17,431 bases of DNA from an uncultured Bacilli bacterium (lineage in GTDB: Bacteria > Bacillota_I > Bacilli_A > RF39 > UBA660). Within the stretch, counting starts at the first letter, position 1. Each line of letters opens with the position of its first letter. Location of the stretch: the NCBI GenBank assembly GCA_947589695.1, contig CANQBY010000002.1, positions 1 to 17,431 of the forward strand, given 5' to 3'. The notes beneath the pieces were generated by a model. It was given only the letters and a program-made list of their open reading frames with translations, had not been told where the DNA came from and searched no databases. Positions 7,224-14,057 of the stretch are shown piece by piece. The position numbers and the translations under genes are program-made.

Positions 7224-7251
7224 TAGTTTTTTTTCTAATTTATAGTATAAT
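7224..7251 (+). promoter_or_regulatory. Candidate promoter of the murG-murB-ftsQ unit
   Basis: A perfect TATAAT lies at 7246-7251, 21 bases upstream of the murG ATG. TAGTTT at 7224-7229 with a 16-base spacer is a modest -35. The 75-base gap between the small membrane protein gene and murG supports a new transcription start here. Confidence 0.45.
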
Positions 7252-7271
7252 TATAGCAAGAGGTGATATCT

Positions 7272-8354
7272 ATGCGTATCGTCGTCAGTGCTGGTGGCAC
7301 CGGAGGTCATATCTATCCGGCTTTAGCCATCATCGATAAATTAAAAAGTAAATATTCCAATTTAGAAGTTTTATATATTGGCACCACTAATCGCATGGAA
7401 AGTGAATTAATTCCTAAACGTGGTATTCCTTATGTTGGTTTAGAAATTTATGGCTTTACGAAAAATATACTTCGGGATTTTAAAAATATCTATTTAATTA
7501 GTAATAGTTATCATAAATGCCTTAAAACCCTTAAAGAATTTAAACCCGATTTAGTTTTAGGTTTTGGTGGCTATGTGACTTATCCGGTTATTAAAGCCGC
7601 GAAAGCTTTAAAAATTAAAACTTTTTTACATGAACAAAATAGTATCGTGGGTAAAACTAATCGCTTTTTAGCTAAAAATGTAGATTTAGTTGCCGTCTCT
7701 TTTTTATCCACTTTAAGTAAATTTCCTCAAGCTAAAAAAGTTGTTTATACTGGTAATCCTTGTGGGGAACGTGCTTTAACTACCCCGAAAATTAGTCTTG
7801 AATCTTTAGGTTTTGATCCAGCTAAAAAACTTATTATTGTGGTCGCTGGTTCTTTAGGTAGTAGTACGATGAATGCTAAGTTAAAAGATTTCTTAAAATT
7901 AAGTAAAAAAGCTGATTATCAAGTTCTCTATATCACCGGTCGTACTCATTATGAAGATTTTATCAAAGATACTACTTTTGCTAAAAATATTAAAGTAGTC
8001 CCTTATTTAGATAATCTTGCCGGTTTAATGCGTAATGCTAGTTTAATTATTACTCGGGCCGGCGCTAGTACAATGAGTGAAATTTTAGCTTTAAATTTAC
8101 CTGCCATCTTTGTTCCTAGTCCTTATGTTGCCAATAACCATCAATATTATAATGCTAAAGAAATTGTTGATAATAATGCTGGTTTAATGCTTGAAGAAAG
8201 TGTCCTTGATGGTTCTAAACTTTATGAAATGGTTAATAATCTTTTAAATGATAAACAAAAATATGAAATTATGAAAATGAACTTAAAAAATTTAGGTAAA
8301 AGTGATAGTAGTGCCGAAATAGTAAAAGAAATCGAGGGTATTTTACATGAATAA
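7272..8354 (+). CDS. murG: UDP-GlcNAc:lipid I N-acetylglucosaminyltransferase MurG
   Basis: MurG converts lipid I to lipid II at the cytoplasmic face of the membrane, the last cytoplasmic step of peptidoglycan synthesis. The start is ATG 7272, preceded by GAGGTGAT. The 360-residue length is normal. The N-terminal glycine-rich loop GGTGGHIYPALA (about 8-19, with conserved H13) binds lipid I/phosphate. The central FLHEQNSIVGKTNR is the conserved HEQN motif. The C-terminal donor-binding region has TRAGASTMSEILALNLP (from 261) and NHQYYNAKEI. Nothing is missing, which shows that this organism makes a peptidoglycan wall. It overlaps murB by 8 bases. Confidence 0.96.
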   Translation: MRIVVSAGGTGGHIYPALAIIDKLKSKYSNLEVLYIGTTNRMESELIPKRGIPYVGLEIYGFTKNILRDFKNIYLISNSYHKCLKTLKEFKPDLVLGFGGYVTYPVIKAAKALKIKTFLHEQNSIVGKTNRFLAKNVDLVAVSFLSTLSKFPQAKKVVYTGNPCGERALTTPKISLESLGFDPAKKLIIVVAGSLGSSTMNAKLKDFLKLSKKADYQVLYITGRTHYEDFIKDTTFAKNIKVVPYLDNLAGLMRNASLIITRAGASTMSEILALNLPAIFVPSPYVANNHQYYNAKEIVDNNAGLMLEESVLDGSKLYEMVNNLLNDKQKYEIMKMNLKNLGKSDSSAEIVKEIEGILHE

Positions 8355-9222
8355 TCCAAACATTATTTTAACAACCAATGCTAACTTAAAAAAAATGAAC
8401 ACTTATAAATTAGATTGTACTGTAAAATACTTAGTTGAAGTTTTAAATATTGAAGGCTTAATTTCTACTTTAAAATATATTAAGGAGCATAATCTTAAAT
8501 ATTTTATTTTAGGAGCCGGTTCTAATGTTATTCTAGATCCTTATTTTGATGGTGTAGTTATTAAATTATCTAATTTAAATAATCTTACAATTAATACTAA
8601 TTTAGTCACGGCCGAAGCTGGTCTTATGATGAATAAACTCGCTCAAAAATCAGTTGAATCATCTCTTACAGGTCTAGAGTGGGCCACCAATATTCCTGGT
8701 ACAATCGGGGGTAGTATTAACAATAATGCTGGTGCTTATAATTCTTGTATTTTTGATACATTAATTAGTATTACTGTTTTAACTCCTACTTTAGAGATTA
8801 AAACTATTTCCAAAGAAGAAATTACTTATTCTTATCGGCATACTAATATTAAAGAATTAGGTTATATTGTTTTAAGTGCGACTTTTAAACTTACCAAAGG
8901 GGATAAAGCCGAATCTCTTACTTTAATTAAAGATCGTTGTAAAAGACGTTTAGAAACCCAACCTTTAGATATGCCTTCTGCCGGTTCTGTATTTCGTAAT
9001 CCCGAAAATGATCATGCTGGTCGTCTTATTGAAGCTGCTAATTTAAAAGGTAAAACCATCGGTGGTGCCCAAATATCTCCTAAACATGCCAACTTTATTG
9101 TAAACACTGGTACTGCTACTAGTCAAGATATCAAAGATTTGATAAAATTAATACAAAGAGAGATAAAAACTCAATTTAATATTGATTTAATTTTAGAACA
9201 AGAAATAGTTGAATGGAAGTAA
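8347..9222 (+). CDS. murB: UDP-N-acetylenolpyruvoylglucosamine reductase MurB
   Basis: MurB reduces UDP-GlcNAc-enolpyruvate to UDP-MurNAc with NADPH and bound FAD. Of the 291 residues, the FAD-binding segment is GAGSNVILD (about 56-64), followed by WATNIPGTIGGSINNNAGAY (112-131). The family's catalytic residues are visible: R164 in SYRHT, the proton donor S214 in AGSVFRNP, and a C-terminal Glu (E286) in LEQEIVEW. The Tyr-containing insertion of E. coli type MurB is absent, as in the shorter type II enzymes of Gram-positives. The start lies inside the end of murG (8-base overlap) with GAGGG upstream. Together with the following ftsQ it forms the familiar murG-murB-divIB order of Bacillota. Confidence 0.95.
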   Translation: MNNPNIILTTNANLKKMNTYKLDCTVKYLVEVLNIEGLISTLKYIKEHNLKYFILGAGSNVILDPYFDGVVIKLSNLNNLTINTNLVTAEAGLMMNKLAQKSVESSLTGLEWATNIPGTIGGSINNNAGAYNSCIFDTLISITVLTPTLEIKTISKEEITYSYRHTNIKELGYIVLSATFKLTKGDKAESLTLIKDRCKRRLETQPLDMPSAGSVFRNPENDHAGRLIEAANLKGKTIGGAQISPKHANFIVNTGTATSQDIKDLIKLIQREIKTQFNIDLILEQEIVEWK

Positions 9223-9225
9223 TAT

Positions 9226-9948
9226 ATGACAAAAAAAGTAAAAAAGGTTAGATTAAATATCAAAGCATTTATATTACTCTTATTAATTTTCTACTTAATA
9301 GGAATGCTTTTATATACCTTTTTTACAATGCCTATTAAAAATATTTATATTAAAAACACTAATCTTTTAACCGATAATGAAATTATTGAAATTGCCGGTC
9401 TAAAAGAATATCCTTCTATTTTTAAAACTAGTGCTCATAGTTTAGAAACTAAAATAGCCAATCTTGATTTAGTAACTAAAGTAGATGTTACCAAAAAACT
9501 ATCCGGTAAATTAATTATCGATATCACCGAAGCTCATCCTTTGTTTTTTAATCGAAATAATGAACAAGTCGTCTTAAGTAATGGTAAAAATGTTGCTAAT
9601 AAAGATATTTATTTAGGTTTACCTACTTTAATTAATTATGTTCCAACTGATTTATTAAATAGTTTTATAAAGGCTTTAAATAAGATAGATACTAGTATTA
9701 TTAGTATGATCGCGGAAATAGAATATTCACCCGACATAAGTGATGGCATTACTATTGACGATAATCGCTTTAAACTCCGGATGAATGATGGTAATGATGT
9801 TTATGTTAATATTTTAAATATCTTACGTTTAAATAATTATCCGGAGATTTATGCCTCCATTAGTAGTACCGCAGATGGGGTAAAGGGTACTTTATATTTA
9901 GATAGTTATTTAACTGAAAATAATTTATTTACCCCATTTAATAGTTAG
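9226..9948 (+). CDS. ftsQ: Cell division protein FtsQ/DivIB
   Basis: A 240-residue bitopic membrane protein: a short basic cytoplasmic N-terminus (MTKKVKKVRLN), one membrane helix (about 14-34), and an extracytoplasmic POTRA domain beginning MPIKNIYIKNTNLLTDNEIIE (about 35-105). The beta domain follows, with DDNRFKLRMNDGNDVYVNI near residue 185. FtsQ/DivIB scaffolds the FtsB/DivIC-FtsL subcomplex of the divisome. It starts 3 bases after murB and its position after murG-murB is typical. The C-terminal tail is short. POTRA-domain proteins diverge strongly, so the call rests on topology, POTRA start and context together. Confidence 0.88.
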   Translation: MTKKVKKVRLNIKAFILLLLIFYLIGMLLYTFFTMPIKNIYIKNTNLLTDNEIIEIAGLKEYPSIFKTSAHSLETKIANLDLVTKVDVTKKLSGKLIIDITEAHPLFFNRNNEQVVLSNGKNVANKDIYLGLPTLINYVPTDLLNSFIKALNKIDTSIISMIAEIEYSPDISDGITIDDNRFKLRMNDGNDVYVNILNILRLNNYPEIYASISSTADGVKGTLYLDSYLTENNLFTPFNS

Positions 9949-9960
9949 GGGGCTTTTTTT
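9932..9960 (+). terminator. Possible weak terminator/attenuator between ftsQ and queH
   Basis: CCCC (9932-9935) can pair with GGGG (9948-9951) across a 12-base loop, followed by C and seven T (9954-9960). The same G run is the ribosome binding site of queH, so the hairpin could also hide that site. The stem is only four to five pairs, so either role is tentative. Confidence 0.3.
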
Positions 9961-9961
9961 C

Positions 9962-10576
9962 ATGAAGACTAATTATCAACAAGTATTACTTGATTTAATT
10001 AAAACCTTAGATTATAAACCAACTCTCTTACTCCATAGTTGCTGTGGACCTTGTTCTACCGAAGTTATTAATTTTTTAATCCCATTTTTTAATATTACAG
10101 TTTTTTATTATAATCCCAATATTGAACCCGAAGCAGAGTATTTAAAAAGAAAAAATGAACAACTTCGTTTTCTAAATGAATTTAATAAAACGAGTCCTAA
10201 TCCAGTTGCTTTTTTAGATTGTGATTATGAAAATGCTCGTTTTAAAGAAGTTTCTAAAGGCTTAGAACAAGAAAAAGAAGGGGGTGCTCGCTGTTCTAAA
10301 TGTTTTTATCTTCGCCTAAATCATACGGCCGAAGTAGCAAAACACCAAAACTTTGAATATTTTGGAACAACCTTAACAGTTAGTCCCCACAAAAATAGTG
10401 CCATTATCAATACGATTGGTGAGAAAATAGCGAGTATCCATCAAATTAAATATCTTTATGGTGATTTTAAGAAAAATGATGGTTATAAAAAAAGTATTGC
10501 CTATAGTAAACTTTATAATTTATATCGTCAAGACTACTGTGGCTGTCTTTATGGAAAGGAACAAAATCATGCTTAA
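9962..10576 (+). CDS. queH: Epoxyqueuosine reductase QueH
   Basis: QueH performs the last step of queuosine tRNA modification, reducing epoxyqueuosine in tRNA to queuosine; it is the cobalamin-independent alternative to QueG. The 204-residue length fits the family (formerly DUF208). The conserved cysteines are all present: C27 and C28 in HSCCGPCS, C111 and C114 in RCSKC, and C193/C195 in YCGC. These are the Fe-S and metal ligands and the redox pair. Also characteristic are YYNPNIEP near residue 50 and the FGTTLTVSPHKN segment. It follows ftsQ by 13 bases and overlaps the next gene by 8 bases. No other queuosine genes are nearby. Confidence 0.93.
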   Translation: MKTNYQQVLLDLIKTLDYKPTLLLHSCCGPCSTEVINFLIPFFNITVFYYNPNIEPEAEYLKRKNEQLRFLNEFNKTSPNPVAFLDCDYENARFKEVSKGLEQEKEGGARCSKCFYLRLNHTAEVAKHQNFEYFGTTLTVSPHKNSAIINTIGEKIASIHQIKYLYGDFKKNDGYKKSIAYSKLYNLYRQDYCGCLYGKEQNHA

Positions 10577-11057
10577 TAATTATCTTATTTATTTAACTTT
10601 TATGCCGTGGTTAATTGTATTTATAACTTATACTTTACATAATCTAAATAATGCTAGTTATCAAAAATTTAGTTTTAAATATTTAACCAAAAATTTCATT
10701 AAATTATTTCGAATTGATTTATTAGTCTTAATTATTATGTTTTATTATTTTACTTCCTTTAAATTAGAATTTGTTAGTATGTATTTATTTGCTGTTATGA
10801 ATATTTATCTATTTGTTAATAGTTTTTATGATCATAAAAATAAACTTAAAGAACATTTTTTTAAAAATAATTTACTTAATCTAATCTTAATTTTCTTAAT
10901 AACCTTAATTCCTTTTTTAATATATATTTTTAAACATGATTTAGATTTAACTTATAAATTAATGCTTTTATATTTATTTTTAGAATATCCTTTATTAATT
11001 ATTACATCTACTCTAAGTAGAGAACTAACTAAATTATTTAAAAGAAAAAAGGCTTAA
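10569..11057 (+). CDS. Hypothetical polytopic membrane protein
   Basis: I chose the ATG at 10569, which overlaps the queH stop by 8 bases and has GAAAGGA (10554-10560) upstream; the frame extends further up but only as a shadow of queH. The 162-residue product has about five hydrophobic segments (roughly 4-22, 50-65, 69-87, 98-118, 127-147) and a basic C-terminus (KLFKRKKA), with conspicuous Phe, Tyr, Leu and Ile content. No motif or family is recognisable. Overlap with queH means co-translation, but a functional link to queuosine is not implied. Confidence 0.6.
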   Translation: MLNNYLIYLTFMPWLIVFITYTLHNLNNASYQKFSFKYLTKNFIKLFRIDLLVLIIMFYYFTSFKLEFVSMYLFAVMNIYLFVNSFYDHKNKLKEHFFKNNLLNLILIFLITLIPFLIYIFKHDLDLTYKLMLLYLFLEYPLLIITSTLSRELTKLFKRKKA

Positions 11058-11067
11058 ATTTAAACCT
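11041..11067 (-). terminator. Terminator of the GspE/PilB-type gene
   Basis: The near-palindrome AGGCTTAAATTTAAACCT (11050-11067) spans the stop codons of the two convergent genes. On the - strand it is followed by TTTTTTCTTTT, giving a usable intrinsic terminator. On the + strand no T run follows it, so any effect on the + strand unit would be weaker. Confidence 0.5.
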
Positions 11068-12265
11068 CTAATTCTTCATCACTTGCAATATCTACTGTTT
11101 TTAAAAGTTCTTCCATGGTTGTCAGTCCGGCAACCACTTTTTGTAATCCATCTTCAAACATTGTGGTAATATCATCTTTGGATTTATACACTAATTCTTT
11201 TAGTTTTTTTCGCTCTACATTCATGGTTATTGCATCTCTAATTTCTTCATTAATAAGTAAAACTTCATGGATTGCTATTCTTCCTAAATAGCCATGATTA
11301 CAACATTTACAACCTTGAGGGGTATATAATTCTTTTACTTCAATTCCTAAATGTTTTTTAATTAATTTTTGTTCATAAGTTGTCGCTGGTCTTGTACTTC
11401 GACATTTAGGACATAATTTTTTTACTAACTTTTGGGAAACTATTCCCGTTAAGGCGGAACCTAATAAATATCTTTCTACTTCCATATCTAATAATCTTTC
11501 AATTGTTGTTAAAGAATTATTGGTATGTACTGTTGATAAAACTAAATGTCCTGTAATGGAAGCTCTAACCGCGATTCTAGCTGTTTCATTATCTCTTATT
11601 TCACCCACCATAATTATATCAGGGTCTTGTCTTAAAATACTTCTTAAAGTATGGGAAAAAGTAAGACCAATATCACTTAAAACTTGCACTTGATTGATAT
11701 TTTCAATTCGCATTTCGACTGGATCTTCAACTGTTATAATATTTCGCTCTTTTTTATTTAATTTTTGAAGTAGGGCATAAACAGTTGTTGATTTACCAGT
11801 TCCAGTAGCTCCAGTTACTAATATTAAACCATTTGGTTTTTCAATCATAACATCAAGTTTTTTTAAGTTACTTTCAGAAAAACCTAAGTTTTCTAATCCC
11901 TCTAAACTCATGGAATAATCCAAAATTCGAATTACCATTTTTTCTCCATCAATGGTAGGTAAGCTCGAAACTCTTAAATCTAAGGCGGTATTATCAATTA
12001 CATTTTTAATCGCTCCATCTTGAGGAAGTCTTACTTCGGTAATATTCATTCCACTGATGATTTTAATTCTAGTTGTTAAATTTTTCTTTAAAATTCCTGG
12101 AATTACGGCATAATCTTGTAATTCCCCATCAATTCTAATTCTGACCATTAAATTCTCGGGTGCTGGATCAAAATGAATATCTGAAGCTCCTTTTTTAATC
12201 GCGTCGATAATTATTTCATTTACTACTTCGACAATTGAAGTTTTCTCAAAATCAAATTTTCTCAA
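11060..12265 (-). CDS. GspE/PilB/ComGA-type secretion ATPase
   Basis: A 401-residue cytoplasmic AAA-like ATPase of the type II secretion/type IV pilus family, which drives pseudopilus or pilus assembly. The start is TTG at 12265 (GGTGA site six bases upstream). The N2-like domain has ASDIHFDPA (27-35). Other motifs are LRVSSLPTIDGEKMVIRIL, the Walker A GATGTGKST (152-160), the Asp box ITVEDPVE, the Walker B DPDIIMVGEIRD (214-225), the His box HLVLSTVHTN (240-249), and a zinc-type tetracysteine (C285, C288, C319, C322). The N-terminal MshEN/N1 domain of large PilB/GspE is absent, as in the short ComGA type. No pilin, prepilin peptidase or GspF gene is nearby, so its partners are elsewhere. It is the only - strand gene here and has its own promoter and terminator. 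Confidence 0.9.
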   Translation of the reverse strand: MRKFDFEKTSIVEVVNEIIIDAIKKGASDIHFDPAPENLMVRIRIDGELQDYAVIPGILKKNLTTRIKIISGMNITEVRLPQDGAIKNVIDNTALDLRVSSLPTIDGEKMVIRILDYSMSLEGLENLGFSESNLKKLDVMIEKPNGLILVTGATGTGKSTTVYALLQKLNKKERNIITVEDPVEMRIENINQVQVLSDIGLTFSHTLRSILRQDPDIIMVGEIRDNETARIAVRASITGHLVLSTVHTNNSLTTIERLLDMEVERYLLGSALTGIVSQKLVKKLCPKCRSTRPATTYEQKLIKKHLGIEVKELYTPQGCKCCNHGYLGRIAIHEVLLINEEIRDAITMNVERKKLKELVYKSKDDITTMFEDGLQKVVAGLTTMEELLKTVDIASDEELEV

Positions 12266-12295
12266 AATCTATCACCACTATTTTATTCTAACTTA

Positions 12296-12324
12296 ATTAT
12301 ACCTTAAAGCCCTAGGAAAAACAA
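12296..12324 (-). promoter_or_regulatory. Promoter of the GspE/PilB-type gene
   Basis: Read on the - strand: -35 TTGTTT (12324-12319), a 17-base spacer and a perfect -10 TATAAT (12301-12296), about 30 bases upstream of the TTG start. Spacing and hexamers fit a vegetative promoter well. It is divergent from the promoter at 12350. Confidence 0.7.
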
Positions 12325-12349
12325 TATTTTTAAAAAAGTATTTTAAAAC

Positions 12350-12378
12350 TTGTTTCTTAAAAATACTTATAATATAAT
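12350..12378 (+). promoter_or_regulatory. Promoter of the unknown gene at 12396
   Basis: TTGTTT (12350-12355), a 17-base spacer and TATAAT (12373-12378), 17 bases before the ATG. The -35 and -10 match those of the divergent promoter hexamer for hexamer; the two -35 boxes are 25 bases apart, so a regulator binding between them could affect both genes. Confidence 0.65.
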
Positions 12379-12395
12379 AAAGTTATGGTGAGTTT

Positions 12396-13115
12396 ATGAA
12401 TAAATTAGAACTTAAAAGTCAAGATTTAGAAAAAAATGGTATGGGAACTGTAAGTCTTATCCGCGGTAACGAAAGATTAGATATTTCTCTCGCGGGTAAT
12501 TTAGATTTATATTTTAATCTTTATAGTTCAAATTCTGGTAATCCATTTATTATCACTAAAGATAATTATCCGGTTTATTTACTATTTAATAAGTTATATC
12601 AAAATATCATATCCGGCCAAATTTATCCTTTAGATACCAAAAGTATTCTTAAAGAATGTGACTTAAATAATCTTGATTACCATCTAAAATTACAAGAAGC
12701 CGAATTATATTATGAAGAAAAAATTAACCAACTTAAAACTAAAGCTAAAGCCACTAATCTTGTAAAAGATGGTCTTATTACTTGGCTTTCTGATGATTAT
12801 TATTCGGAAATAGCCCCTTATTTTACTTTAAAACAAATAGATGATTATTATGTCTTTGAATTTTTTAATGAAAACTTTAATAATCTAGATAAAACTAATT
12901 TAGATTTCTTCTTTTTAAAACTTATGAAACAAAAAAATTATATTTCGGTAAGAATTAGAAACTCTGGTTCTTTTTATGAACCATTTAATATTTGTTTTAT
13001 GGAAGTATATAACTCCCTAAGAGCTTTAAGTTTATTAGATTATGAACAAATCGGAATTGAAGAATATCAAATTTTAGCCAACAATAATCCCCAAAGAGTT
13101 TTACTTAAAAAATAA
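12396..13115 (+). CDS. Hypothetical protein, 239 residues, possibly T4SS-associated
   Basis: ATG 12396 follows GGTGA (12387-12391). The soluble product has no signal peptide or membrane helix. The N-terminal ~60 residues look beta-rich (MGTVSLIRGNERLDISLAGNL). A charged, probably coiled-coil helix with LKLQEAELYYEEKINQLKTK follows (about 97-116), then an aromatic-rich acidic region (WLSDDYYSEIAPYF, DDYYVFEFFNENF) and a C-terminal mixed region. I recognise no family or active site. It has its own promoter, and the next gene has another, so being an operon member with the VirB3/VirB4 genes is possible but not shown. Confidence 0.6.
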   Translation: MNKLELKSQDLEKNGMGTVSLIRGNERLDISLAGNLDLYFNLYSSNSGNPFIITKDNYPVYLLFNKLYQNIISGQIYPLDTKSILKECDLNNLDYHLKLQEAELYYEEKINQLKTKAKATNLVKDGLITWLSDDYYSEIAPYFTLKQIDDYYVFEFFNENFNNLDKTNLDFFFLKLMKQKNYISVRIRNSGSFYEPFNICFMEVYNSLRALSLLDYEQIGIEEYQILANNNPQRVLLKK

Positions 13116-13174
13116 TTTTTAATTTATTTCCCATCTATTTTTAAAAATTACTACTATCTATTGCTTTCGATTTA

Positions 13175-13183
13175 TGCTATAAT
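13175..13183 (+). promoter_or_regulatory. Extended -10 promoter of the right T4SS block
   Basis: TGCTATAAT: perfect -10 (13178-13183) with TGn extension, 27 bases upstream of the ATG at 13211. No convincing -35 at 16-18 bases. The same TGCTATAAT string precedes the methyltransferase gene at 4594. Confidence 0.5.
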
Positions 13184-13210
13184 TAAAAAGTAAAAATAGG
13201 AGGGGAAGAG

Positions 13211-13525
13211 ATGAACAATAATTATTTAATACCTGCCAATTCTAAAAAATCTCAATTAATACTTGGCTTTTTCACCTTACAAGACTTACTCTTATTTGGT
13301 GGTGGTGTCTTAGTTACTTTGATTTTATTAATGACTATTCATAGTAGTAATATTACCATTATGCTTCTGATACTAGCTCCAGCATTAATTACAGGCTTTT
13401 TAGTTTTACCAGTACCAAACTATCATAATGTTTTACAATTTATTATTAATATTTATTCCTTTTATAGTGGACCTAAAAGATATATATGGAAAGGTTGGTG
13501 TCATGGCGATGGCAAAGAGAATTGA
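13211..13525 (+). CDS. PrgI/VirB3-like T4SS membrane protein
   Basis: A 104-residue protein with a strong AGGAGGGGA site before its ATG. It has a polar N-terminus containing IPANSKKSQLILGFFTLQDLL, two closely spaced membrane helices (about 24-43 and 48-67), then a Pro/Tyr/aromatic C-terminal part (PVPNYHNVLQFI, FYSGPKRYIWKGW). Two helices, a short length and a position directly upstream of a VirB4 ATPase are the marks of VirB3/PrgI-type proteins, which dock VirB4 at the membrane. It ends in TGA, and its last 23 bases overlap the next gene, suggesting coupled translation. Confidence 0.75.
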   Translation: MNNNYLIPANSKKSQLILGFFTLQDLLLFGGGVLVTLILLMTIHSSNITIMLLILAPALITGFLVLPVPNYHNVLQFIINIYSFYSGPKRYIWKGWCHGDGKEN

Positions 13526-14057
13526 TGGTTATTCTGAAGATTGGCTACCTATAAAACAAATTTTAAATGGCATGATTGAATTAGATAGTGGGGAGTATGT
13601 TACAGGGGTAAAAGTAATGCCTCGTAATATCTTTATCGCTGATCAAGGTCTTCAAAATGCAATAATTGGTAATCTTCGTAACTTTTATAATTCGATTAAT
13701 TTTGAATTTTGGTTAGTTATCGCTGATCGTCCTGTCGATATTGGTGTATATCTATCCCAATTACAAATTTTATATAATAACAACTCTAGTAATATTGCGA
13801 AAAAATTAATTATGGAAGATATCAACAAAGCCAATATGTTTATGAGTGCCGAATATAATGTTGTCGATACAGAATATTTTATTTTATTTAAAGAAAAAAG
13901 AATGGAATTAATCCAAAAGAATTTACACACTTTAATTAGTGGCCTTGCTAATTCGGGACTTAATTCTACACAGACAAGTAATGATGATTTAAGAATGATT
14001 TTAGATAATTTCTTAAATGGTGGAAGTCATACTTCCTTTGGGACGGTGATGAGTTAA
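13503..14057 (+). CDS. VirB4 N-terminal part (split VirB4, subunit 1)
   Basis: A 184-residue protein; I chose ATG 13503, which overlaps the VirB3-like gene by 23 bases (a second ATG at 13509 is possible). It has no ATPase motifs. The sequence, with DWLPIKQILNGMIELDSGEYVTGVKV and RNFYNSINFEFWLVIADRPVDI, resembles the N-terminal membrane-proximal domain of VirB4/TraC/TrsE-type ATPases, in which an alpha/beta domain starts with a statement of 'specific ligand, region of IEL..GxYVxGVKV' type. The stop (TAA, 14055-14057) shares one base with the ATG of the gene carrying the rest of VirB4, one frame back. Either the protein is naturally made as two coupled chains, or a single-base error or mutation splits one ORF. 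Confidence 0.7.
   Translation: MAMAKRIDGYSEDWLPIKQILNGMIELDSGEYVTGVKVMPRNIFIADQGLQNAIIGNLRNFYNSINFEFWLVIADRPVDIGVYLSQLQILYNNNSSNIAKKLIMEDINKANMFMSAEYNVVDTEYFILFKEKRMELIQKNLHTLISGLANSGLNSTQTSNDDLRMILDNFLNGGSHTSFGTVMS

Noticed and set aside
7211..7236. A-run/T-run hairpin before murG as terminator
   Set aside because: The stem would be only A-T pairs around GATAG, too unstable to call.
13505..13530. TGA read as Trp (Mollicutes-type code)
   Set aside because: The frame after the TGA at 13523 meets several more stops, and Trp is TGG in all conserved proteins here.
13685..13930. An 81-codon open frame on the - strand
   Set aside because: Shadow of the VirB4 N-terminal gene; no start signals.
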